Assembly (NCBI GenBank): GCA_012963185.1
Contig: DTWD01000293.1
Location: 1 to 15,551, forward strand
Source of the DNA: Acidobacteriota bacterium
Lineage (GTDB): Bacteria > Acidobacteriota > Vicinamibacteria > Vicinamibacterales > UBA8438
Direction of reading: 5' to 3'
DNA: 15,551 nucleotides
The translations under genes and the position numbers were made by a program. Of this stretch, positions 7,547-14,106 are shown piece by piece. Numbering within the stretch: position 1 is the first letter of the stretch; each line of letters begins with the position of its first letter. The notes under the pieces were generated by a model, which saw only the letters and a list, made by a program, of their open reading frames with translations, did no database searches and was not told where the DNA came from.

Positions 7547-9957
7547 GTCTGAGATCTCCTCATCTGAAAGGGAGTACTTTTTATAACACCAAGAATCAGT
7601 GACGACAGCTTGTAATCGTCATCAGCTGCCGACCGGGTAATGCTACGAACAGCCGAGGCATCACTAGCTTCAAGGCCTCGACCAAGTGCATAAATCAAAA
7701 GCTTCTCTGTCGCCGTGGTAACAAAGACGTCTGGTCGGCTCAGTAACGCCAGACGCAAACCAGCTACCCCGTCAAAATTTTCACTACCCGGCAAACTACC
7801 AGCCGCATCAATAGCGACCCCACCTTCAGTGTCTCGCCACCGGCCAATCGCGTCAAAGTTTTCCATCGACAAACCGGCTGGGTCCATATTCCGATGACAG
7901 GATGCACAGACGGGATTCGCACGATGCGCTTCCATTTGGTCACGCATTGACACGATATGCGTATTTGAACGCGTTTCGTCAAGCTGAGGAACATTCGGTG
8001 GCGGTGGCGGAGGCGGCGTCCCTAGCAAGTTCTCCAGAATCCATTTCCCACGCAAAACCGGGGATGTCCGAGTGGCGTACGACGTCACAGTCAGGACACT
8101 CCCATGCCCCAACAGTCCGGCTCTCGGGCTTCCCTCTGAAAGATCAACCCGCCGAAATTTATCACCGTAGACATTTGGGACACCGTAGTGCTTCGCTACC
8201 CGCTCATTTAGAAATGTGTAATCCGCTGTCAGTAAATCCAAGACACTTCGGTTTTCATCGAGGAGACTCTGAAACAACAATTCCGTCTCGCGTCTAAACC
8301 CCTGGCGGAGGTTGTCGTCAAAATCAGGGAAAAGTCTGGCATCCGGTTGCACCGCGGCCAAGTTACGAAGGTGCAGCCATTGCGAAGCGAAGCTCGTCGT
8401 CAAGGCCTCTGCACGCGGGTCAGCAAGCATTCGCCAAACCTGCTGCTCCAACACCGTTTCGTCGCTCAGTTGTCCAGACTCTGCGGCACGCAACAATTCC
8501 TCGTCAGGAATACTGCTCCATAAGAAGAAAGAGAGGCGCGAAGCTAGTTCCACATCATTCACACGGTACGCCGTGCCTGAATCAACGTTGTCAGGATCCC
8601 GTTCGATACGAAAAAGAAACTCAGGACTTGCTAACAACGCGCGTAGAGCCGTCTCAACGCCGACCTCAAACCCGCCGTCGTTATACCCACTCCGGAAAAA
8701 TGACACGAGTTGATCAAGGTCGCCGACAGTCACCGGGCGCCGATAGGCCCGCCGTGCCAAAGAAGCAATGATTGCAGTCGCGCAATCGTCCGCCTCATCA
8801 TCCGATGCCGTTGCCGGCGCGTGACACGAAAAGATCCGGTTGCGACTTAGTGTTTCTGACGTCCCTGCCGGGTCGAAAGGCCCCACAATCGAGACCGACC
8901 GAACCGCAGGTTGCTGCCTCGGCGAACGATCCATATTGAAATGTGCGTCGTAGGGTGCCCGTGTGGTCTCAAGAAGCGCAGAATTTTTCTTGATAAAGGT
9001 TGCCGTAACAACATGCGGCCCAGCGGTTACTGGCACACGCACGTTGAGATGATTATCAATGCCCTCGTCCGCGTAATAAACTGCGTCTGCCAGCATCACC
9101 ATGTTTTCACTTGGCATCATGGTGAACAGTTCTAGACGCTCACCGTCCAACATGATCTCGACCACATGCGGCTCGGTAAGACCTTCAACATTTTCATTGC
9201 GGTTCCGTTGAAGACGAACCTGGATCTCATATTCACCATCGAACGGAAAGGTATGGTTGACGGCAGTTCCACCACGAGTCCCAAACGGGAGGCCTTCTAG
9301 ATGACTTTCCTGAGTTAGATCAACGGGCACAATTGCGACACGGCTGCCTGGCGAGGGAGCCTGACTACCAACCGCCAACCGGCTTACTTTCTGCGCAGCA
9401 GCAAGGTACCGTTCCATTAGTGTCGGCGACAGTCCACCGGTGCCGACGTTGTCAAACCCGAACGCCGCATCGTCACGAGGCAGTAACGCAGTCACATCGA
9501 TGTCAAGGTCAAGGAGGTCACGAATAGCGTTCTGATATTCGGTACGGTTCAAACGCCGAAACGTATCCGTCCGACCGGGATTTGGTGACACCTCGAGGGC
9601 AGCATCAAGCGAGGTTTCAAGATAGGAGACAAGCCGTACAGTTGCCGCCTCGTCTGGTCTTGGACGAGGCTGTGGCGGCATCGCACCAGCCCGAAGTTTC
9701 CGAATAACTTTTTCCCAGACGTCCGGATTGGCGGCCACATCGCCGATGTCCACCTGTTCAAGAGACAGATTGCCAGTCTGTAATCGGTCGTTATGGCACG
9801 TGACGCAGTGCCGCTGAATTAAGGCTGCATCGGCCGTCGTGCTGCCAGACGCTGCTGACTGCATGGTCGCAGCCAAACCTGTCGTACCTGTGACACAGGC
9901 TAATACGACAAAACACGCGAGCCCTCGACAGGCAATTATTCTATATATGGTGGCCAC
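7543..9957 (-). CDS. diheme DUF1592-type secreted cytochrome (copy 1, with beta domain)
   Basis: The 804-residue protein has a signal peptide (about 1-34). A cytochrome c-like region carries CVTCH (51-55) and likely axial Met in GAMPP (93). Next come DUF1587 (about 133-197), a beta-rich, carbohydrate-binding-like domain (about 205-360, with FPFDGEYEIQVRLQRN and VVEIMLDGERLELF), DUF1595 (about 392-452), DUF1592 (about 464-590), DUF1588 (about 600-660, ending in the family's TPPPPPPP run) and DUF1585 (about 670-800) with a second heme motif CASCH (684-688). This architecture is common in Planctomycetes and Acidobacteriota but biochemically uncharacterised. Two hemes imply periplasmic electron transfer, and the beta domain suggests polysaccharide or glycoside binding (inference). 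Translation starts at GTG, supported by GGAGG 6 nt upstream. The DUF1552 gene overlaps its stop by 4 nt, so the two products are probably made in a fixed ratio and act together. Confidence 0.92.
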   Translation of the reverse strand: MATIYRIIACRGLACFVVLACVTGTTGLAATMQSAASGSTTADAALIQRHCVTCHNDRLQTGNLSLEQVDIGDVAANPDVWEKVIRKLRAGAMPPQPRPRPDEAATVRLVSYLETSLDAALEVSPNPGRTDTFRRLNRTEYQNAIRDLLDLDIDVTALLPRDDAAFGFDNVGTGGLSPTLMERYLAAAQKVSRLAVGSQAPSPGSRVAIVPVDLTQESHLEGLPFGTRGGTAVNHTFPFDGEYEIQVRLQRNRNENVEGLTEPHVVEIMLDGERLELFTMMPSENMVMLADAVYYADEGIDNHLNVRVPVTAGPHVVTATFIKKNSALLETTRAPYDAHFNMDRSPRQQPAVRSVSIVGPFDPAGTSETLSRNRIFSCHAPATASDDEADDCATAIIASLARRAYRRPVTVGDLDQLVSFFRSGYNDGGFEVGVETALRALLASPEFLFRIERDPDNVDSGTAYRVNDVELASRLSFFLWSSIPDEELLRAAESGQLSDETVLEQQVWRMLADPRAEALTTSFASQWLHLRNLAAVQPDARLFPDFDDNLRQGFRRETELLFQSLLDENRSVLDLLTADYTFLNERVAKHYGVPNVYGDKFRRVDLSEGSPRAGLLGHGSVLTVTSYATRTSPVLRGKWILENLLGTPPPPPPPNVPQLDETRSNTHIVSMRDQMEAHRANPVCASCHRNMDPAGLSMENFDAIGRWRDTEGGVAIDAAGSLPGSENFDGVAGLRLALLSRPDVFVTTATEKLLIYALGRGLEASDASAVRSITRSAADDDYKLSSLILGVIKSTPFQMRRSQT

Positions 9958-10052
9958 AATCAGCCTCCGGACACCGGATGTCCCACGCGTATGTTACACC
10001 CCTGAAATATGTTGTGCTACCTTGGTACAAACTACTTTCACGTATTCGCACG
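9958..10052. promoter_or_regulatory. divergent intergenic spacer between the two DUF1592/DUF1552 modules
   Basis: This 95-bp gap separates two operons reading away from each other, so both promoters (or their 5' leaders) must lie here or just inside the genes. By eye I could not find a convincing sigma70 -35/-10 pair on either strand. The only strong signal is the GGAGG for the minus-strand gene. A shared regulator site is possible but not demonstrated. Confidence 0.4.
9964..9968 (-). promoter_or_regulatory. Shine-Dalgarno supporting the GTG start of DUF1592 copy 1
   Basis: The minus strand reads GGAGG, 6 nt before the GTG at 9957-9955. It is a near-perfect anti-SD match with good spacing, and the GTG gives an intact signal peptide, so the non-ATG start is well supported. 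Confidence 0.75.
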
Positions 10053-12083
10053 ATGACGACACAACAGCAGTTCGTGACCTCGCTCTCGATGGCAACAATA
10101 GTTCTTTTATCTGCGAATTCAACTTTCACTCAAACCCTTTCAAATCAACAGGTTGAATCCATTGAATCTAATTCGGTGAACTCACTGGTTGAGAAATATT
10201 GCTTTGCCTGCCACGGTGCGGAGACCCAAACGGCAGGGATTAACCTCCACACGCTCGTAAGCCAACACCCTCTTGTTCGCAATCGTGAAACATGGCAAAG
10301 GGTTATGAACGCCGTTGAAGTCGGAAAGATGCCGCCGGCAACGGCATTGCAACCATCAGACGTAGAACGCGGCTCACTCGTTAAATCGCTCACGGACGCT
10401 ATCGATAATTTTGATTATTCGACGATCGACGATCCCGGTTATGAACGGATACGTCGCCTGACCCACCGCGAACTTGACAATACATTGCGTGACCTTCTCG
10501 GTGCCGATTTCTCAGTCACGGACCGGTTTCCAACCGAACTCACTGGAAGCAGTGGTTTTGATAATTCGGCAAATACACTCTTCCTCGAGTCATCACTCAT
10601 GGAACGCTATATCGTCGCGGCTGAACGGGTCGTTGAACTCATGCTACCCCGTGACCCGACAACAGCAACTCAGCGACAAGCCCATGCAATGGTTTTCATC
10701 GCCGCCCCTGGTCCCGGTCTGACCGACGCTCAAGCGGCTGAGCAGATACTGCGTCGATTTATGGAACGTGCCTATCGTCGTCTGCCGACAGACACAGACG
10801 TCAATCGCGGCCTCCTACAATTTCAAGCGGCGAGAGAGTCTGGCCGATCATTCACCGAATCAATTAAGGGCGTTCTGCAGGCAGTGCTCGTGTCACCAAA
10901 GTTTCTTCTACGCATCGAAGAATCCCACGACACGAACGAACCATACCCAATAGAAAACTGGGAACTCGCAAGCCGTCTATCGTATTTCCTGTGGGCCTCG
11001 ATGCCTGATGCTGAATTGCGTCAGGACGCAGCCAATGGGACTCTCAGTGACCCCAGTGTTCTTAACGAACAGATCGACCGAATGCTCGCTGACCCTCGAG
11101 CCGACACGCTCGGCACCATCTTTGCCGGACAATGGCTTGGTTTTCAGCACGTGGGTACCCGTATCTGGCTCGATCCGATCGACAACCCATGGTGCACAGA
11201 CACACTAATGACGGCGATGCGCAACGAGTCCAGCCTGTTCTTTATGTCACTGGTCCGTGACGACCAACCCATTCGACGCCTCATTGATGCCGACTACACC
11301 TTTGTCAATGAAGAACTCGCAACAACGTTGTACGGTATTGATGGCATCACAGGCGAAGAGATGCAGCGTATCAAACTACAAGACCCGCATCGAGGCGGCA
11401 TCCTCGGCCACAGCAGCATCCTTGCATTAACATCCAATTACAAAGATACGAGCCCAGTAAAACGTGGACACTATGTCCTCGACACTATTCTTGGCACACC
11501 ACCACCTCCGCCACCGCCGGGTGCCGGGGTACTGTCCGAAGAAGTCGCAGATCTTCGAAAGCTCAGCTTCCGGGAAAAGGTGGAGCTGCATTCCAGCAAC
11601 CCGACCTGCCGCTCCTGCCACTCACGCATCGACCCCATCGGCTTTAGCTTGGAAAACTTTGACTACTTCGGCCGCTGGCGTGACAGCTATCACTTCCGCG
11701 AACGGGTCGAGACCGAAGAAGAGGCCGACGAGATCAGTGTCGTCGAGGACACGAACGTCTTCAATGAGCGACGCTTTTACAAGAACACCCACACACCGAT
11801 CGTGGCGGCCGGGTCACTGCCAAGCGGCACCACCTTCGACGGTCCAGTGGGACTGAAGCGCACGCTGCTCAGCGAGCGACATGATGACCTAGTGCGGCAG
11901 ACGGCAACGAAGATGCTATCTTATGCGCTCGGCCGACAGCTCGAGTACTACGACGAGCCGGCAGTCCGCAAGATCCTTGCTCAGCTGGAAGCCGACAACT
12001 ATCGCTTCCAAACGCTGATCAAGGCAATTGTCAACAGCTACCCGTTCCGCTCTAAGAAAACCCCAGTGGTTAACGCAAACTAG
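10053..12083 (+). CDS. diheme DUF1592-type secreted cytochrome (copy 2, short form)
   Basis: Numbering from the ATG at 10053 gives 676 residues. That start is chosen because it gives a Sec signal (MTTQQQFVTSLSMATIVLLSANSTFTQT); the frame runs upstream to an ATG at 9978, but neither has a good ribosome site. Order: cytochrome c-like region with CFACH (50-54) and KMPPA (Met at 93), DUF1587 (about 132-196), DUF1595 (about 222-288), DUF1592 (about 298-425), DUF1588 (about 435-490, ending in seven prolines) and DUF1585 (about 503-665) with CRSCH (519-523). Unlike copy 1 it lacks the roughly 160-residue beta domain after DUF1587, and it carries an acidic insert of about 35 residues (about 545-580) within DUF1585. 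The last ~500 bp has different codon usage (see findings). It is followed after 19 nt by its DUF1552 partner. Function: likely extracytoplasmic electron transfer, substrate unknown. Confidence 0.9.
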   Translation: MTTQQQFVTSLSMATIVLLSANSTFTQTLSNQQVESIESNSVNSLVEKYCFACHGAETQTAGINLHTLVSQHPLVRNRETWQRVMNAVEVGKMPPATALQPSDVERGSLVKSLTDAIDNFDYSTIDDPGYERIRRLTHRELDNTLRDLLGADFSVTDRFPTELTGSSGFDNSANTLFLESSLMERYIVAAERVVELMLPRDPTTATQRQAHAMVFIAAPGPGLTDAQAAEQILRRFMERAYRRLPTDTDVNRGLLQFQAARESGRSFTESIKGVLQAVLVSPKFLLRIEESHDTNEPYPIENWELASRLSYFLWASMPDAELRQDAANGTLSDPSVLNEQIDRMLADPRADTLGTIFAGQWLGFQHVGTRIWLDPIDNPWCTDTLMTAMRNESSLFFMSLVRDDQPIRRLIDADYTFVNEELATTLYGIDGITGEEMQRIKLQDPHRGGILGHSSILALTSNYKDTSPVKRGHYVLDTILGTPPPPPPPGAGVLSEEVADLRKLSFREKVELHSSNPTCRSCHSRIDPIGFSLENFDYFGRWRDSYHFRERVETEEEADEISVVEDTNVFNERRFYKNTHTPIVAAGSLPSGTTFDGPVGLKRTLLSERHDDLVRQTATKMLSYALGRQLEYYDEPAVRKILAQLEADNYRFQTLIKAIVNSYPFRSKKTPVVNAN

Positions 12084-12087
12084 TCTT

Positions 12088-12092
12088 AAGGA
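12088..12092 (+). promoter_or_regulatory. ribosome binding site deciding the DUF1552 copy 2 start
   Basis: AAGGA lies 10 nt before the ATG at 12103. The frame is open back to 12028 inside the upstream gene, but only 12103 puts the twin-arginine signal at the N-terminus and has this site. Confidence 0.6.
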
Positions 12093-12102
12093 AAAAACAG
12101 CG

Positions 12103-13449
12103 ATGCCTGCACGACCACTTTCCCGACGTACTATCCTCCGAGGCCTTGGGGCAGCTGTTGCTCTGCCTCTACTGGATGTTATGTCTCCAGCACTTGCAGC
12201 GCAGACGCCGAACGGAGTCCGGCGATTGGCCTACTTATATTTCCCGAACGGGATCCCACGCGGGTCATGGCATCCCGAAAAAACAGGCCCCAACGGTCAA
12301 ATCCTGAAATTAAACGACTGGATGAGTCCACTCACACCATTTCAGAACGAACTGGTCATACCCAAAAATATCTGGACACCGCTCGGAAACGGCCACGTCG
12401 GTGGAACACCGACGTGGTTGACCGGCTTTGATTACGACAGACAGGCGATCAGTGCAGGTGGCGTCTCAGCCGATCAAATTGCCGCGCGTCATATCGGTGA
12501 CGAGACCCTGTTGCCGTCCCTTGAGCTTTCACTCAAAGGCGAAGGGTTCTTTTCAAACTCGCTGTCACGGAATTCCATTTCATGGGCAGCACCTGAGCGA
12601 CCGCTACCACGTGAAGTCGAACCACGTGCAATATTCGACCGAATGTTTCGTCCTCCTTCCGGAGGAGCCAGTAGCCGGTCTGTAATGGATACGGTACTTG
12701 ACGAAGTAAAAGCCTTGCGTGGTGTAACTAGTCAAGTGGACCAATACCGACTTGATGAATATTTTGAGTCAATCCGTGCCCTGGAGAGACGAATTGAATT
12801 TTCCGAGAAACGTTCTCAAGAAATAAAAGACGACTCTGCCCTGACTGATACATTAACGGCACCCGAGCCGGGCATCCCATCTGATCATCAGGAATACGTT
12901 CGCTTGATGATGGACCTCATCGTCGCGGCATTTCAGTCTGATGCTACACGCGTCGTTAGCTTCATGCTTGACCACGGGCAATCAAACCGGTATTTCAATT
13001 TCATCCCTGGCGTACGTGGAACCTGGCATGCACTATCTCATTATAAAAATGCGTCTGGGAAAACGGAGGATGACGACGGCCTAACCTCGTGGAGCTCGCC
13101 TGAAGAAAAACACCGCATGTACGCCGAAGTGATCCGGTGGCATCATCAGCAAGTCGCCTACCTGCTCGGACGGCTCCGCGAAATTCGCGAACCAGACGGG
13201 CGAACACTGTTGGATAATTCGACGCTCCTGTACGGCGCGACGCTCGGTGACGGTAATGAACATGATCCGCATGACTTACCAACACTCATCGCAGGCCGTG
13301 GTGGTAATACGATTAAATCCGGGCGGGTGCTTGATTTTTCTGAACCAACCGACCTATCGAACTTACACCTTTCATTACTACAACGAGTTGGAGTCCCCGT
13401 AGACTCGTTCGGGAATAGCGCCACACCGATGGGCGAACTCGACGCCTAG
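12103..13449 (+). CDS. Tat-exported DUF1552 protein (copy 2)
   Basis: The 448-residue protein has a twin-arginine signal (LSRRTILRGLGAAVALPLLDVM, RR at 8-9), almost superimposable on copy 1. Shared DUF1552 landmarks are LAYLYFPNGIPRGSWHPEKTG, VSADQIAARHIGDETLLPSLELS, NSISWAAPERPLPREVEPRAIFDRMF, YFESIRALERRIE, LIVAAFQSDATRVVSF and TLLDNSTLLYGATLGDGNEHDPHDLPTLIAG. It differs from copy 1 in the His-rich loop (TWHALSHY at 307-314 against DPHHPVSHH) and keeps a second histidine cluster (NEHDPHDLP, 385-393), so metal or ligand details may differ. The neighbouring diheme protein is the likely functional partner, as in the divergent module. The reaction is unknown. The CPXCG gene follows after 11 nt. 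Confidence 0.92.
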   Translation: MPARPLSRRTILRGLGAAVALPLLDVMSPALAAQTPNGVRRLAYLYFPNGIPRGSWHPEKTGPNGQILKLNDWMSPLTPFQNELVIPKNIWTPLGNGHVGGTPTWLTGFDYDRQAISAGGVSADQIAARHIGDETLLPSLELSLKGEGFFSNSLSRNSISWAAPERPLPREVEPRAIFDRMFRPPSGGASSRSVMDTVLDEVKALRGVTSQVDQYRLDEYFESIRALERRIEFSEKRSQEIKDDSALTDTLTAPEPGIPSDHQEYVRLMMDLIVAAFQSDATRVVSFMLDHGQSNRYFNFIPGVRGTWHALSHYKNASGKTEDDDGLTSWSSPEEKHRMYAEVIRWHHQQVAYLLGRLREIREPDGRTLLDNSTLLYGATLGDGNEHDPHDLPTLIAGRGGNTIKSGRVLDFSEPTDLSNLHLSLLQRVGVPVDSFGNSATPMGELDA

Positions 13450-13453
13450 GGAG
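13450..13453 (+). promoter_or_regulatory. Shine-Dalgarno in front of the putative CTG start of the CPXCG gene
   Basis: GGAG (within AGGGAG, 13448-13453) begins right after the DUF1552 stop codon and sits 7 nt before the in-frame CTG at 13461. That is ideal spacing for a start codon and is the main reason for placing the CPXCG gene start there. Confidence 0.5.
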
Positions 13454-13460
13454 TCAGACG

Positions 13461-13643
13461 CTGGACGTTCACGCTATCCACTGCCCTTCTTGCGGAGAAC
13501 CCCTTGACGTGGCGATTGATTGGTCGGTGAATCGTCAAGAATATGTTGAGGACTGTCAGGTGTGTTGTCGGCCGATGGTTTTACAGATAACCATCGACGC
13601 TGAACGAAATGCAGATATAACTGTTCGCGTCGAAACTGACTGA
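13461..13643 (+). CDS. CPXCG-motif cysteine-rich small protein (probable CTG start)
   Basis: The 60-residue product reads (M)DVHAIHCPSCGEPLDVAIDW, then SVNRQEYVEDCQVCCRPMVL and a charged C-terminus ending VRVETD. CPSCG (8-12) and DCQVCCRP (31-38) are the signature of the CPXCG-motif family, small bacterial proteins presumed to hold zinc with four cysteines; their function is not established to my knowledge. Length and spacing fit the family (about 55-70 residues). No ATG, GTG or TTG occurs in frame between an upstream TAG inside the DUF1552 gene and the CPSCG motif. The GTG further in would delete the first cysteine pair. The CTG at 13461 with its well-spaced GGAG is the best start. It is probably cotranscribed with the DUF1552 gene. 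No signal peptide, so cytoplasmic. Confidence 0.8.
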   Translation: MDVHAIHCPSCGEPLDVAIDWSVNRQEYVEDCQVCCRPMVLQITIDAERNADITVRVETD

Positions 13644-13651
13644 CACGGCCT

Positions 13652-13692
13652 AAAAAAGAAAACGCCGGCCTCGAACTATCGAGACCGGCGTT
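13652..13692 (-). terminator. intrinsic terminator of the cold-shock gene
   Basis: Read on the minus strand, a 14-bp arm (AACGCCGGTCTCGA), a 4-nt loop (TAGT) and the matching arm (TCGAGGCCGGCGTT, one G-U pair) are followed by TTCTTTTTT. Arms are at 13679-13692 and 13661-13674, and the U-run is the complement of 13652-13660. On the plus strand the hairpin has a C-A mismatch and no T-run, so it serves mainly the minus-strand gene that ends at 13740. Confidence 0.9.
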
Positions 13693-13739
13693 GATTCAGT
13701 GCCCTCGCTACCAGCGAGAACCGATATAGGTTGTTCGAT

Positions 13740-13946
13740 CTAGACCGGAACCACGGCTTCTGCCGCCGGCCCCTTCGGGGACTCCACAACTTCAAACTCG
13801 ACCTTTTGTCCTTCAACCAAGCTCTTAAACCCCTCACCCTGGATGGCCGAGAAGTGAACGAACACATCCTTCTGTCCGTCGTCCCGCGTTAAGAAGCCAA
13901 AACCCTTACTATCGTTGAACCACTTTACTGTCCCGGTTACTGCCAT
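13740..13946 (-). CDS. cold-shock domain protein (CspA family)
   Basis: The 68-residue protein is a single cold-shock OB fold: [20 protein letters not shown] with RNP1 (KGFGFL), then RNP2 (DVFVHF), [21 protein letters not shown] and a short [12 protein letters not shown] tail. It binds single-stranded RNA or DNA and acts as an RNA chaperone in the cytoplasm. The ATG at 13946 has GGAG 8 nt upstream; the upstream in-frame TTG (13964) adds a non-family tail and is rejected. A strong intrinsic terminator follows the stop by about 50 bp. The U-rich leader is a candidate post-transcriptional control region, as is known for enteric cspA, though the sequence is not similar. It is monocistronic and unrelated in role to the exported proteins around it. 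Confidence 0.95.
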   Translation of the reverse strand: MAVTGTVKWFNDSKGFGFLTRDDGQKDVFVHFSAIQGEGFKSLVEGQKVEFEVVESPKGPAAEAVVPV

Positions 13947-13954
13947 GTTACGTA

Positions 13955-13958
13955 CTCC
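13955..13958 (-). promoter_or_regulatory. ribosome binding site deciding the cold-shock start
   Basis: The minus strand reads GGAG, 8 nt before the ATG at 13946-13944. This selects the canonical [10 protein letters not shown] start over the upstream TTG. Confidence 0.65.
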
Positions 13959-13960
13959 AG

Positions 13961-13994
13961 TCAAAAAAATAAACTAAAAAACAAAAACAAAAAC
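13961..13994 (-). promoter_or_regulatory. U-rich 5' leader tract of the cold-shock gene
   Basis: On the minus strand the sequence just before the ribosome site is almost pure T: GTTTTTGTTTTTGTTTTTT, then AGTTTATTTTTTT. It contains repeated GTTTTT units and ends only a few bases before GGAG. It may be an unstructured leader that keeps the start open, a binding site for the cold-shock protein itself, or an AT-rich promoter (UP-like) element if transcription starts nearer the gene. No clear -10/-35 was identified. Confidence 0.4.
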
Positions 13995-14095
13995 TTAACC
14001 CAGCACCATACAACGAAAAGGCTAGCCGTGGCCAATCCTAAACGCAATTGCGCCAATTCAGATAGAGTTGTCGACTAGATGTCCCTAGTGGATTC
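13995..14095. promoter_or_regulatory. divergent spacer between cold-shock and sugar dehydrogenase genes
   Basis: This stretch must hold the cold-shock promoter (minus) and the promoter of the dehydrogenase gene (plus). It contains a perfect 10-bp palindrome CGCAATTGCG (14043-14052) and a CTAG-N6-CTAG pair (14075-14088) that could be operators but could also be chance. No convincing sigma70 pair could be assigned by eye. Confidence 0.3.
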
Positions 14096-14106
14096 GGAGG
14101 ATTTTT

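Noticed and set aside
8000..8020. Run of prolines in both DUF1592-type proteins as a novel feature
   Set aside because: The TPPPPPPP segment at the end of DUF1588 is a normal family feature.
9978..10052. Upstream start (ATG 9978) for DUF1592 copy 2
   Set aside because: It adds 25 residues before the signal peptide and has no Shine-Dalgarno; the ATG at 10053 gives a regular signal peptide.
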